A DNA stretch of 64,000 bases from Solirubrobacterales bacterium (GCA_017304845.1 JAFKLL010000014.1:62001-126000), one strand, 5' to 3'; shown: positions 16,730 to 26,045, counted from the first letter of the stretch. Program-made: numbers and translations. Notes: generated by a model from the sequence alone, not told the origin.

Positions 16730-18023
16730 AGAGCTCACAGGTCGCGGCGATGTCCTGTTCGGCGGCGGCGTCGATCTCCTGCTGCTTGACGTTCAGGAAG
16801 CAGGTCTTGAGGTCGTTCTCCGGCAGCACGACCCGGTCGTCGCGGAGCGCGGCGAGCGCGTTCTCCAGCGAGTCGGGGAGAGTGCCGATCCCGCGTGCCT
16901 CGAGCGTCTCCGCGTCGAGCAGCGACGGGTCCTCGTCGATCCAGGGGATCTCGTCGAGCTCGCGCTCGATGCCGTCGAGCCCCGCCCGGATCAGGGCAGC
17001 CAGGGTCAGGTACGGGCTGGCCGTGCCGTCGCAGGCGCGGTACTCGAAGTGGGCCGTCCCACCGCTGGCGCCGCCGGGGATGTAGCGGACCATCACCTCG
17101 CGGTTGTCCTGGCCGCAGGCCGTGTAGCCGGCGCTCCAGTGCCCGGGCACGAGCCGCAGGTAGGACACGGGGCTGGCCGCGGTGACCGCCGAGAGCGCGG
17201 CGGCATGCTCGACGATCCCGGCGATGAAGGCCCGGGAGACCGAGGGCCCGCTGTCGCGCAGGCCGCCCATCACGGTGTCGCCCTTCTCGTCGACCAGGGA
17301 CACGTGGACATGCACCCCGTTGCCGATCCCGCCCGGCTCACGCACCGGGGTGAAGGTCGCCCTCCGCCCGTGCCAGATCGCGACCTCGCGGACCAGCTCC
17401 CGCAGGAGCAGGCCACGGTCGGCGGCGACGACCCCGGGGGCGGGGCCGATCGGGACCTCGAACTGCCGGTTGCCGAACTCGGAGAAGACCAGTTCGGGGT
17501 CGAGCCCGGCCCCGGACAGCACCCGGCTGAGGTCGCTGAGGAAGGGTTCCGCGGCGGCGTGGGCGCGGGTGCTGAAAGCGTCGTGATGCGGGCTCGAGGT
17601 CTCCTCGTCGAGCTGGAACTCATGCTCGAAGGAGGCGATCACTCCGAGCCCGGTCCGCTCCTTCAGCTCGGCCAGCGAGTCCTTGAGCAGGGTCCGCGGG
17701 CAGCACTCCCAGGGGCTGCCGTCCGGCCAGGTCAGGTCGGAGAAGACGATCTGGAGCGGCGGCGCCCCCTCCCCCGGCCGTTCGACCCTGAGCAGGTTCT
17801 CCCGCTCGGGCCGCAGCGTGAAGCCGCCGGTCGCGCCCCAGGGGTTGGGGGCGATCCCGTCGAAGACGTTGAGGGTGAGGTTGGCCGGCACCCAGCCGAT
17901 GCCGTCCTCGACCGCCCGCTCGAAGCGGGACATGGGTACGGCCTTGCCCCGGCTCAGCCCGACCAGGTCGCCCTGAGCGACCACGACGAGCGAGTCCGGA
18001 TCCTGCCTTTGGTTCTCTGTCAT
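16713..18023 (-). CDS. glutamine-synthetase-like ligase (gamma-glutamyl-amine synthetase type)
   Basis: 436 residues from ATG 18023; a GTG at 18032 would make a GTGA overlap with the aminotransferase stop. GS catalytic motifs: SFEHEFQLDEE (n1/n2 metal Glu), NGVHVHVSLVDEKGD (HGxH-like), RLVPGHWSAGYTACGQDNRE and HFEYRACDGTASPYLTLAAL. It lacks the C-terminal adenylylation-loop features of true GlnA, and the N-terminal beta-grasp (LVVVAQGDLVGLSRGKAVPM) is of the PuuA/GlnA3-like class. These enzymes join L-glutamate to an amine with ATP, for example gamma-glutamylputrescine. Flanking aminotransferase and amidohydrolase genes support amine catabolism, not ammonium assimilation. Confidence 0.9.
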   Translation of the reverse strand: MTENQRQDPDSLVVVAQGDLVGLSRGKAVPMSRFERAVEDGIGWVPANLTLNVFDGIAPNPWGATGGFTLRPERENLLRVERPGEGAPPLQIVFSDLTWPDGSPWECCPRTLLKDSLAELKERTGLGVIASFEHEFQLDEETSSPHHDAFSTRAHAAAEPFLSDLSRVLSGAGLDPELVFSEFGNRQFEVPIGPAPGVVAADRGLLLRELVREVAIWHGRRATFTPVREPGGIGNGVHVHVSLVDEKGDTVMGGLRDSGPSVSRAFIAGIVEHAAALSAVTAASPVSYLRLVPGHWSAGYTACGQDNREVMVRYIPGGASGGTAHFEYRACDGTASPYLTLAALIRAGLDGIERELDEIPWIDEDPSLLDAETLEARGIGTLPDSLENALAALRDDRVVLPENDLKTCFLNVKQQEIDAAAEQDIAATCELYGRVY

Positions 18024-18028
18024 GTCTT

Positions 18029-19333
18029 TCACCACCCCGCGTACTCGGCGGTCGCGCTGTTCGGCACCAGGCCGTTCTCGACGTCGCTCATCGCCTGGTC
18101 GATCACCTCGAGCGCCTGCTCGACCTCCGCCTCGGCGAGGGTGAGCGGCGGGGTCAGCTCGAGCACGTTCGAGGCCTTGCCGACGCAGAAGAAGGCGACC
18201 CCGAGCTCGAGGCTGCGGACGATCACCTTGGCCGCCTCGGCGGTGGCCGGCTCCTTGGTCTCACGGTCACGGACCAGGTCGACCCCGATCGCCAGCCCGC
18301 GCCCGCGGACATCGCCGATCATCTCGTGCGTCTCGGCCAGCCGCCGGAAGCCGCTCCGCAGCTGCTCGCCACGGTCCCGGGCGTTCTCCAGAAGCCCCAG
18401 TTCCTCGATCCGCCGCAGCACGGCGAGGCCGGCGCTGGCGCAGACCGGGTTGCCGGCCGTGGTCTGGATCGAGAAGCAGGTGGCGAAGTCCAGGATCTCG
18501 GCCGGCGCGACCACCGCCGAGAGCGGCAGGCCGCCGCCGATGCCCTTGCCGAAGGTCACAACGTCCGGCTCGATCCCCTCGCCCTCGAAGGCGCAGAGAT
18601 CGCCGGTCCGCCCGACCCCGACCTTCACCTCGTCGCAGAGCACCAGGATGCCGTGCTCGCGACAGCGACCGGCCAGCTCGGCGAGGAAGCCCTCGGGCGG
18701 CACGATCAGGCCGCCGTCGGACATGATCGGCTCGATCAGGATCGCGGCGATCGTCTCGGGCCCGGCCTCTTCCAGCGCCCGGTCGAAGGCGGCCAGCGAG
18801 TGGGCCGCGGGATCGTCCCCGGCCGGCCGGTAGGAGTCCGGGTAGGGGATCAGGATCCGGCCCTCGTGGGCGGTGGCGTGATCCTGCGAGGGATGGCCGG
18901 AGATCGCCATCGAGCCGGCCGTGCCGCCGTGATAGGCGCCGTCGAAGACGATGAAGCGGTCGCGTCCGGTCGCGTGCTGGATCGCGCGGACCGCGGTCTC
19001 GTTGGCATCGGAGCCGGAATGGCCGATCCAGGCTTTCTTGAGACCGCCCGGCACCGCCTCGATCAGCTTCTCGGCCAACTCGATGGTCGGCTCGCTGACC
19101 GAGGAGAGGATGCTGGCCGCCGCCATCGAGGAGGCGGCATCGGTGATCGCCAGGGCGAGGGCCGGGTCGCTGTAGCCGAGACTGGCCGCGCCCCAGGTCC
19201 CGGACAGGTCGAGCACACGGCTCCCGTCCTCGCCGATGAGATGGCAGCCTTCGCCGCCCGTCGCCACCAGGGGCGAGAACCTCAGCTTCTCGATCGCGCC
19301 GATCGATTCACGATCGCGTTCGATCAAACCCAT
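18029..19333 (-). CDS. class III PLP aminotransferase (4-aminobutyrate/putrescine-type)
   Basis: 434 residues. AWIGHSGSDANETAVRAIQH (cofactor phosphate loop), FDGAYHGGTAGSMAISGH, CDEVKVGVGRTG (PLP Asp) and VVTFGKGIGGGLPLSAVVAP (Schiff-base Lys) are in the order of the class III family. An unusual FSIQTTAGNPVCASAGLAVL follows. Likely moves a terminal amino group from GABA, putrescine or another omega-amine to 2-oxoglutarate or pyruvate, giving a semialdehyde. It heads the operon aminotransferase, GS-like, amidohydrolase, M20, and the PucR gene ends 126 bp upstream. Confidence 0.93.
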   Translation of the reverse strand: MGLIERDRESIGAIEKLRFSPLVATGGEGCHLIGEDGSRVLDLSGTWGAASLGYSDPALALAITDAASSMAAASILSSVSEPTIELAEKLIEAVPGGLKKAWIGHSGSDANETAVRAIQHATGRDRFIVFDGAYHGGTAGSMAISGHPSQDHATAHEGRILIPYPDSYRPAGDDPAAHSLAAFDRALEEAGPETIAAILIEPIMSDGGLIVPPEGFLAELAGRCREHGILVLCDEVKVGVGRTGDLCAFEGEGIEPDVVTFGKGIGGGLPLSAVVAPAEILDFATCFSIQTTAGNPVCASAGLAVLRRIEELGLLENARDRGEQLRSGFRRLAETHEMIGDVRGRGLAIGVDLVRDRETKEPATAEAAKVIVRSLELGVAFFCVGKASNVLELTPPLTLAEAEVEQALEVIDQAMSDVENGLVPNSATAEYAGW

Positions 19334-19458
19334 TCAACGCATCCCTCTCCTCGAGTTTGCATGGGTTCACTCTAAGAACGTCGGGCCGTGGTCGATAGGC
19401 GCAATCTGGAGTGTTGTCGTCAACTTCGCGCAACAGGTTGGTAGTCGCGCCGACCGGG

Positions 19459-21174
19459 TCACTCCGGCTCGTGGTCTGGCTCGGGCACGTCGATCTCCCC
19501 GGCCAGCCTGAGGATGTGCAGGCTGAGGTCGAGTCGGAACCGATCCTCGTAGGAGTCGAGCGAGTACCCGGTCAGCTCCTCGATCTTGCGTCCCCGGTAC
19601 ATCAGGGAATGCCTGTTCATGTAGAGCGCCCGCGAGGCCGCGCTGGTGTTGCCGTGGTACCGGATGAAGACGTCGAGGGTGTGCAGCAGGTCTCGGCCCT
19701 TCTGTTCGTCGTAGTCGATGATCGGCTGCAGGATCCCCCGCGCGATCTCGACCGCCTCCGAGTCCCGGGCGAGGATGCCGAGCAGCAGCCCGGAGCCGAG
19801 CTCCTCCTCCTTCGCCACCTCTCCGGGTTGCCCGCCCAGGCTCGCCCCGATCTCGAGCACTCGTTCGGCCCGGTCGGCCCCACGGGCCAGCTCGGCCAGC
19901 GAGTAGTCGCCCGAGGTCACTCCCCACTCGCCCCGCTCGGCCGGCGAAAGCGGCTCCAGGGCGGCGGCGATCTCGGCGGCCGGTTCGGGGTGGCGGTCCG
20001 TCTCCATCAGCACCATGACCTTGCGGCCCTGGGCGGCGACGATCACCGTGTGGTCGAAGGCGGAATCCAGGCGCTCGGCCATGTCCTCGGCGTCGGAGGC
20101 GGCGAGATCGCCGGACGGGCTCTCGAGCCGTCCCGACGCGACCCGGTACCGGGTCTTCAGGTCGTAGCCCAGCAGGGTCGCCCGCGCGGTCATCTCCCGG
20201 CCGGGGGCCATGCGGCCTTCGGCCAGCCCGAGGATGAAGTCTCCCCTCACCTCCTGCTCGGCGGCCGCGGCGGCCTTCAGCCTCATCATCTCCATCGCGA
20301 CCGCGATCGAGGACTGGGTGACCGCGCGCCCTTCGAGGGCCGGGATGAAGGGGATGTCCCCGTCCAGCACCGCGTAGACCAGAGCGACCACCCGCCGGCC
20401 GACCCGGGCGCCGACCGACATCCCGGGGCCGACGCCGAGCTCCGGTATCCCCTCGACCCAGCTCGCGGTCTCCAGGCCGAGGGCCAGCTCGTACTCGCGG
20501 ACCTGCTCGGCCGAGAGCTCGTCGAGACGGCCGTCCCACTCGGAGAGCGCCTCGGTCAGGCGCTCGTTGGCGAGCTGCCCGCAGGCCAGCAGGTGAAGGC
20601 TGGGCGAGAGGATCAGCGTCGCCCGGTTGGTCACCGTCTCCAGCGCCTCGGCCACAGCGGTCAGGCCGGCCCCCTCCATCGCCGTGCTGGTCACGCTGCG
20701 GAGGAGGAAGTCCGGTTCGGCCAGGGCGGCGGCGTGCTGCTGGGCGATGATCCGGTCGGTCACCGCCATGATGATCTCCGCGAAGCGGACGTTCCACGGG
20801 GTCGAGATGATCGGCAGCTCCGACTCCTCGGCGACCGCGATCGCGTCGGCGGGGAGCGCCGAGACGTCGGCCCCCTCGGGGAAGCTGAAGCAGATCGCCG
20901 CGGCGCCCTCGGCGACGATGTCGCGGACCAGGTCGACCAGCTGCGCCTCGTCGCAGCCGAGGCCGGTGGTCAGGACCAGCTCGCCGGGCCGGATGAACCC
21001 GCCGACCGGGGGTTCGGTCACCGCCACCCAGCGGATCTCGGTGCTGTCCAGGAACCGCTCGCCGCCCAGAACCTCAGCCTCCCGAAGAATCGGAGCGGAC
21101 ATCAGTTCTCGTAGTGACAGAGCCAAGAGTCGGTCTCCGACTCTACCAGCCGCCCCTGGTCCGGACCGGACCAT
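19459..21174 (-). CDS. PucR-family transcriptional regulator
   Basis: 571 residues if started at ATG 21174, which forms TAATG with the preceding aminotransferase stop. TTG 21126 with GGAG 8 nt before it is the main alternative. ATG 21102 is too late because it removes LSLRELMSAPILREAEVLGG, which matches the start of the PucR N-terminal domain. IRPGELVLTTG near residue 70 supports the same domain. A central GGDEF-like CdaR region follows. The C-terminus has the PucR HTH: LLHTLDVFIRYHGNTSAAS, ALYMNRHSLMYR, EELTGYSLDSYEDRFRL. PucR and CdaR proteins activate purine, amine or amino acid catabolic genes in response to a metabolite. The position between two aminotransferase operons suggests it controls one or both. 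Confidence 0.92.
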   Translation of the reverse strand: MVRSGPGAAGRVGDRLLALSLRELMSAPILREAEVLGGERFLDSTEIRWVAVTEPPVGGFIRPGELVLTTGLGCDEAQLVDLVRDIVAEGAAAICFSFPEGADVSALPADAIAVAEESELPIISTPWNVRFAEIIMAVTDRIIAQQHAAALAEPDFLLRSVTSTAMEGAGLTAVAEALETVTNRATLILSPSLHLLACGQLANERLTEALSEWDGRLDELSAEQVREYELALGLETASWVEGIPELGVGPGMSVGARVGRRVVALVYAVLDGDIPFIPALEGRAVTQSSIAVAMEMMRLKAAAAAEQEVRGDFILGLAEGRMAPGREMTARATLLGYDLKTRYRVASGRLESPSGDLAASDAEDMAERLDSAFDHTVIVAAQGRKVMVLMETDRHPEPAAEIAAALEPLSPAERGEWGVTSGDYSLAELARGADRAERVLEIGASLGGQPGEVAKEEELGSGLLLGILARDSEAVEIARGILQPIIDYDEQKGRDLLHTLDVFIRYHGNTSAASRALYMNRHSLMYRGRKIEELTGYSLDSYEDRFRLDLSLHILRLAGEIDVPEPDHEPE

Positions 21175-22379
21175 TACACCTCGTACTTCTGCTCGATCGA
21201 GAGCTTCAGACGGCGGATCCCCTCGGCCGCCCGCTCGGTGGTGTTGGAGGCGAAGCAGAGCCGGAGCGAGCTGCCGAACGGGGTCGTGGTGGCGAAGGCG
21301 TCGCCGGGGACGTAGGCCACGCCGTTGGCCAGCGCGGTCGGGAAGAGATCCCGGGCGTCGACGAAGTCGGGCAGGGTCAGCCAGGTGAAGAAGCCGCCGC
21401 CGGGATCGGTCCACTCGGTCCCGGTGCCGCCGAAGGCCTCCTCGAGCGCGGCCAGCATCGAGTCCTTCCGCTCCCGGTAGATCGGGGTCAGGCGCTCCAG
21501 GTGGGACTCCATCATCCCCCGCACCATGAACTCGGTGACCAGCACCTGGGCCGGCACGTTAGAGCAGGTGTCCATGCACTGCTTGGCGTTGATCATCCGC
21601 TCGATGATCGAAGGGTCGGCCCGGAGCCAGCCGACCCGCAGGCCGGGCGCCACGATCTTGGAGAAGGTGTGGACGCCGATCACCCAGGGGGCGCGCCCGC
21701 TCAGCTCGACCAGGCTGGGCGGCGGGTCGCCGATGAAGGAGAGGTGGCCGTAGGGATCGTCCTCGAGCACCACCGCGCCCCACTCCTCGGCGCAGCGGAG
21801 CAGCTCGATCCGGCGTTCGAGGGACATGCTCTTGCCGCTCGGGTTCTGGAAGGTCGGGATCGAGTAGATCAGCTTCGGCAGCCGGCCGGCCCGCTTGACC
21901 TGTTCGATCAGGGAGTCGACGATCATGCCGTCGTCGTCGACCGGGACCTCGAGCAGATCGCCTTCGTAGCTGGCGATCGTGGCAGAGCCGTTGGTGTAGG
22001 TCGGAGCCTCGACCACGACCAGGTCGCCCGGGTCGACGAAGAGCTTGCAGACCAGGTCGAGGCCCTGCATGCCGCCGCCGGTGACCAGCATGCGCTCGCG
22101 GTCGTCGCCGGTGAAGGGCTCGAGCTGGTCGAGCAGGCCCGACTCGCCCTCGGTCGGCCCGTAGTCGAAGGCGTCCGGGTTGCCGGGGAAGAGCTCCGCC
22201 GCCAGCTCCGAGAGCTGGTCGGCCGGGATCGCCTCGGCGGCCGGGCTGCCCATTGCCAGCCGGACCACGTCATGGGTCTGCTTCTGGAGCAGGCTGGTGC
22301 TGGAGTCGATCTCCGACCCGGTCAGTCGGGAGGCGCGGGTGGCGAACGGGAGCCGGGTCTCCTCGGGGGCGATGCTCAT
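21174..22379 (-). CDS. class I/II PLP aminotransferase (2-aminoadipate/MocR-like type)
   Basis: 401 residues from ATG 22379, which overlaps the SDR stop as ATGA. It begins MSIAPEETRLPFATRASRLT, then VVRLAMGSPAAEAIPADQLS. MLVTGGGMQGLDLVCKLFVD is the phosphate-binding loop region. Key PLP residues lie in PTFQNPSGKSMSLERR (Asn), VVLEDDPYGHLSF (Asp, Tyr) and GVHTFSKIVAPGLRVGW (Schiff-base Lys). It has no N-terminal GntR domain, so it is an enzyme and not a MocR regulator. Likely transaminates an alpha-amino acid such as aromatic, aminoadipate or branched-chain. Third gene of the operon aminotransferase III, SDR, aminotransferase I, PucR. Confidence 0.93.
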   Translation of the reverse strand: MSIAPEETRLPFATRASRLTGSEIDSSTSLLQKQTHDVVRLAMGSPAAEAIPADQLSELAAELFPGNPDAFDYGPTEGESGLLDQLEPFTGDDRERMLVTGGGMQGLDLVCKLFVDPGDLVVVEAPTYTNGSATIASYEGDLLEVPVDDDGMIVDSLIEQVKRAGRLPKLIYSIPTFQNPSGKSMSLERRIELLRCAEEWGAVVLEDDPYGHLSFIGDPPPSLVELSGRAPWVIGVHTFSKIVAPGLRVGWLRADPSIIERMINAKQCMDTCSNVPAQVLVTEFMVRGMMESHLERLTPIYRERKDSMLAALEEAFGGTGTEWTDPGGGFFTWLTLPDFVDARDLFPTALANGVAYVPGDAFATTTPFGSSLRLCFASNTTERAAEGIRRLKLSIEQKYEV

Positions 22380-23131
22380 GCCGCCGTGTACCCCCCGTCG
22401 ACCGGGATCGAGGCCCCGGTCACATGCCCGGACTCGTCCGAGGCGAGGTACGCGACCGCGGCCGCGACGTCCTCGGGGGTGCCGAGCCTTCCCTGCGGGA
22501 TCGTGTCCTCGAGCGCCCGCCGGAATGAGACCGGCTCGTCCTGCGACTCGATCCAGCGCTCGGCCAGCGGAGTCGCGGTGAGGCCCGGTGCGACCGCGTT
22601 GACGCGGATCCCGTCCGCGGCCCACTCGATCGCGGCGCCACGGGTGAAGGCTTCGATCGCGCCCTTGGTCGCGCTGTAGAGGGCCATGGTCGGCACGCCG
22701 ATCGAGGCCAGGCGCGAGGAGAGGTTGACGATCGAGCCGCCCCTCCCCTTCATCGCCCGTCCGGCCGCCTGCATGAAATTGAGGGTGCCGAAGAAGTTGA
22801 CGTCGAACAGCTCGCGCACGTCCTCGACCGGGGTGTCGAGGATCAGCGCGGTGTGGTCCATGGCCGCGTTGTTGACCAGCGCGTCGAGCCGGCCGAAACG
22901 CTCCTCGGCGGTGGCGACGGCCCGGTCGGCCAGCTCGGGGTCGCGCACGTCGCCGGCCACGAAGACCGCCTTCTCCTGGCCGATCAGGGCGACCAGGTCG
23001 TCGCCCGAGGACTGGGTTCTCGCGACCAGGGTCAGGTTCGCCCCCTCCTCGGCGAGGCGGAAGGCGATCGCCCGGCCGATCCCCTCGGTGGCGCCGGTGA
23101 CCAGGACCGAACGATCGGAGAACCGTCTCAT
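22376..23131 (-). CDS. short-chain dehydrogenase/reductase (SDR)
   Basis: 251 residues, classical SDR length. Start ATG 23131 overlaps the aminotransferase stop as TGATG. Cofactor motif LVTGATEGIGRAIAFRLAEE, then GRLDALVNNAAMDHTALILD, catalytic Ser in IVNLSSRLASIG, and YxxxK as YSATKGAIEAFTRG. C-terminal HVTGASIPVDGGYTAA is the usual SDR end. The residues after the Rossmann Gly-rich loop (VARTQ) suggest NADP rather than NAD, weakly. Flanked by two aminotransferases, it may oxidise or reduce the semialdehyde/hydroxy acid formed by transamination. Confidence 0.93.
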   Translation of the reverse strand: MRRFSDRSVLVTGATEGIGRAIAFRLAEEGANLTLVARTQSSGDDLVALIGQEKAVFVAGDVRDPELADRAVATAEERFGRLDALVNNAAMDHTALILDTPVEDVRELFDVNFFGTLNFMQAAGRAMKGRGGSIVNLSSRLASIGVPTMALYSATKGAIEAFTRGAAIEWAADGIRVNAVAPGLTATPLAERWIESQDEPVSFRRALEDTIPQGRLGTPEDVAAAVAYLASDESGHVTGASIPVDGGYTAA

Positions 23132-24381
23132 CAGTTGCTGTCCTCGGCCGCGGCGGCGACCGCCTCGCGGATCGTCGCGACGATCAGGTCGAACTCGGAT
23201 TCCGAGGCCACGAACGGCGGCGAGATCTGGATCGTCGTCCCGGCCAGGGCGCGGATCAGAACCCCGCGTTCGCGGGCCTTGACCACGGTCCGGTCGAGCA
23301 GACCCGGATCCTCGGCCAGGGCGGCGGAGGAGAGCTCGACCCCGGCCAGCAGCCCGGCGGTCCTGACCTCCTCGATCAGCGGCTCGTCCTCCAGCGCGGA
23401 GAAGCGGGTCCGCAGCTCGGGGGCCAGCGAGGAGGCCCGCCGGCGGAGCTGCTCCAGCTCGATGATCTCGAGGTTCGCGAGAGCCACCGCGCAGGCGGCC
23501 GGATGCCCGGAGTAGGTGTATCCGTGACGGAAGGCGCCGCCTTCCCAGATGGTCGAACGGACCCGGTCGCCGGCGATCACGGCGCCCAGCGGCAGGTAGC
23601 CGGAGGTCACGCCCTTGGCGCAGGTGACGAGGTCGGGAACGATCCCGAGGGACTCCGAGGCGAACCAGGTGCCGAACCGCCCGAAGCCGCTGACCACCTC
23701 GTCGGCGACCAGCAGCACGCCGTGCTCGCGCAGGAGCTTCTGGACGCCTTCCCAGTACCCGTCGGCCGGGGGGCGCACGCCACCCGCTCCGACGACCGGC
23801 TCGCCGATGAAGGCGGCGACCCGGCCCTCGTTCGCCTCCAGCGCCTGCCGCAGGCTGTCGAGGTCGTTGGCGCCGACGTGGACGACGTCGGAGACCAGGG
23901 TCCCCCAGCCGTCGAAGTTCGCGGGGATGCCGGCCAGGCTGGTGCCGTAGGCGTTCATCCCGTGGTAGGCGCCGGCGCGGGAGATGATCACCGTGCGCTC
24001 CGGCTCGCCCTCGAGCTGCCAGTACCGCCGCACCATCTTGCCGGCGGTGTCGACGGCGTCGGATCCGCCGTTGGTGAAGAAGACGCCGTTCGGCCCCTCG
24101 GTCGGAGCGATCTCGCTGATCCGCTCCGCCAGCTCGAGCGCCGGTCGGCTCGCGTAGACGTCGAAGGTGGAGTAGGCGGCGAGCTGGCTCATCTGCGCGG
24201 CGGCGCGCTCGGCCAGCTCGCGGCGGCCGTAGCCGACGTTGCAGAACCAGAGCGCCGCGGTCGCGTCCAGGTACCTCGTACCGTCCTCGTCCCAGAGCCA
24301 GCAGCCGTCGCCACGCTGCATGACGACCCGGTTCTCCTCGGCCTTGGACATGTCCGAGAAGGGATGCCAGAACGCGCTCAC
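23131..24381 (-). CDS. class III PLP aminotransferase (omega-amino acid:pyruvate type)
   Basis: 416 residues. N-terminus MSAFWHPFSDMSKAEENRVV with FWHPF is characteristic of beta-alanine or omega-amine:pyruvate transaminases. FFTNGGSDAVDTAGKMVRRY is the phosphate loop, ISRAGAYHGMNAYGTSLAGI follows, VADEVVSGFGRFGTWF gives the PLP Asp, and VTCAKGVTSGYLPLGAVIAG gives the Schiff-base Lys. First gene of its operon; the intergenic region to the divergent ALDH gene (174 bp) must hold its promoter. Likely donors are omega-amino acids or amines such as putrescine or taurine, with pyruvate as acceptor. The alanine formed could be used by Ald. Confidence 0.93.
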   Translation of the reverse strand: MSAFWHPFSDMSKAEENRVVMQRGDGCWLWDEDGTRYLDATAALWFCNVGYGRRELAERAAAQMSQLAAYSTFDVYASRPALELAERISEIAPTEGPNGVFFTNGGSDAVDTAGKMVRRYWQLEGEPERTVIISRAGAYHGMNAYGTSLAGIPANFDGWGTLVSDVVHVGANDLDSLRQALEANEGRVAAFIGEPVVGAGGVRPPADGYWEGVQKLLREHGVLLVADEVVSGFGRFGTWFASESLGIVPDLVTCAKGVTSGYLPLGAVIAGDRVRSTIWEGGAFRHGYTYSGHPAACAVALANLEIIELEQLRRRASSLAPELRTRFSALEDEPLIEEVRTAGLLAGVELSSAALAEDPGLLDRTVVKARERGVLIRALAGTTIQISPPFVASESEFDLIVATIREAVAAAAEDSN

Positions 24382-24554
24382 AGCGGGTCCGCCTTAGTCG
24401 CCAGAAGCTGTCGATTGATCGATCCGAGAATCTCCATGCCACCATGCTGAGCATCAACCCGAGGTAGTTCCATCACCAATGTGGCTGAACCGGCACGGCC
24501 GGTTTCAACACGACGCGCCCACTGCCTCCCCGCCGCGGCCAGCATGCTGGAGCC

Positions 24555-26006
24555 ATGGAGATCAAGCTTGAAGACCTGAGCAGTGACAGCCTGAAGATCG
24601 GCGGCGAGTGGGTTCCGTCCGGGGACGGTTCGACCTTCTCGGTCGAGGATCCGGGCAGCAACGAAACCCTGGCCACCGTCGCCGACGCGACGCCGGCCGA
24701 CGCGGTCGCCGCGCTCGACGCGGCCTGTGCCGTGAGCGGGAGCTGGGCGGCGACCGCCCCCCGCGAGCGCGGCGAGATCCTGCGCCGGGCCTTCGAGCTG
24801 GTGATCGAGAACCGGGACGAGCTCGCCCGGCTGTTGACCCTGGAGATGGGCCGGCCCGTCGCCGAGTCGCAGCTGGAGATCAATTACGGAGCCGAGTTCC
24901 TGCGCTGGTTCAGCGAGGAGGCGGTGCGCTCGAACGGCCGCTTCGGCACCGCCCCGGCCGGCGGCGCCGACATCCTGACCAGCCGGGAGCCGGTCGGTCC
25001 CTGCCTGCTGATCACGCCCTGGAACTTCCCCCTCGCGATGGCTACCCGGAAGATCGCCCCGGCGATCGCCGCCGGCTGCACCATCGTGATCAAGCCGGCC
25101 CGGGAGACGCCGCTCACCACCATGGCCTTCCTCCGCATCCTCGAACGGGCCGGCCTGCCGGAGGGCGTGCTCAACCTGGTCACGACCACCGATCCGCGGG
25201 GCGTGATCATGCCCCTGTTCGAAGACGAGCGACTGCGGAAGGTCTCCTTCACCGGGTCGACCCCGGTCGGCAAGGCGCTGGTCGAGGCCGCCTCGAAGAA
25301 CCTGCTCCGCACCTCGATGGAGTTGGGCGGCAACGCGCCGCTGATCGTCTTCGACGACGCCGACATCGAGCAGGCCGTGCAGGGCGCCGCCCTGGCCAAG
25401 ATGCGCAACGCCGGCCAGTCCTGCGTCGCCGCCAACCGGATCTTCGTCGACGCCTCGGTGGTCGACGAGTTCACCGAGGGGCTGGCCGCGGCGATCGACT
25501 CGATGAAGGTCGCGCATGGCCTGGAGCCCGAGAGCCAGGTCGGTCCGCTGATCGGCCAGAGCGCCGTCGACGAGATGGGTGCCCTGGTCGGTGACGCGGT
25601 GGCCAAGGGCGCGCAATCGGTGGGCGGCGAGATCGAGCTGCCCGATCGCGGCTTCTTCTTCACCCCGACCGTGCTGGCCGAGGTGGACGACTCGATGACC
25701 CTGGCCCAGGAGGAGATCTTCGGCCCGATCGCCGCGATCCAGTCCTTCTCGGACGAGGACGAGGTGATCGCCCGGGCCAACCGGACCTCGTCCGGCCTGG
25801 CCTCCTACATCTTCACCAAGGACCTGGACCGGGCCCGGCGCGCGGCCAAGGCCCTGGAGGTGGGCATGGTCGGGATCAACCGCGGGCTGATCTCCGACGC
25901 CTCCGCCCCGTTCGGCGGGATCAAGACCTCGGGCTTCGGCCGCGAGGGCGGCCACGAGGGCATGGCCGAGTACGAGTCGATCAAGTACGTCTCGATCAAC
26001 CACTGA
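24555..26006 (+). CDS. gabD: aldehyde dehydrogenase, succinate-semialdehyde type
   Basis: 483 residues, the GabD length. FTGSTPVGKALVEAASKNLL (NAD-binding turn), SMELGGNAPLIVFDDADI (general base Glu), NAGQSCVAANRIFVDASVVD (nucleophile Cys) and LAQEEIFGPIAAIQSFSDED lie in the expected order. LLITPWNFPLAMATRKIAPA is the N-terminal active-site region. The NAGQSCVAANR motif and the C-terminal GGIKTSGFGREGGHEGMAEY are typical of the GabD/SSADH group. It oxidises succinate semialdehyde or a close omega-semialdehyde with NAD(P), the expected step after the transaminases on the other strand. Divergent from the omega-transaminase gene; symbol assigned on family resemblance. Confidence 0.9.
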   Translation: MEIKLEDLSSDSLKIGGEWVPSGDGSTFSVEDPGSNETLATVADATPADAVAALDAACAVSGSWAATAPRERGEILRRAFELVIENRDELARLLTLEMGRPVAESQLEINYGAEFLRWFSEEAVRSNGRFGTAPAGGADILTSREPVGPCLLITPWNFPLAMATRKIAPAIAAGCTIVIKPARETPLTTMAFLRILERAGLPEGVLNLVTTTDPRGVIMPLFEDERLRKVSFTGSTPVGKALVEAASKNLLRTSMELGGNAPLIVFDDADIEQAVQGAALAKMRNAGQSCVAANRIFVDASVVDEFTEGLAAAIDSMKVAHGLEPESQVGPLIGQSAVDEMGALVGDAVAKGAQSVGGEIELPDRGFFFTPTVLAEVDDSMTLAQEEIFGPIAAIQSFSDEDEVIARANRTSSGLASYIFTKDLDRARRAAKALEVGMVGINRGLISDASAPFGGIKTSGFGREGGHEGMAEYESIKYVSINH

Positions 26007-26045
26007 GCGCCGGCCGGCTCGCTCCGCTCGGCGGGGCGGGCCGGC

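Noticed and set aside
19411..21114. Long plus-strand frames opposite the PucR, aminotransferase and helicase genes.
   Set aside because: Shadows of real minus-strand genes; their products are Gly/Arg/Asp-rich without family motifs.
21174..22379. MocR-type regulator.
   Set aside because: The N-terminal GntR winged-helix domain is missing; it is an aminotransferase only.
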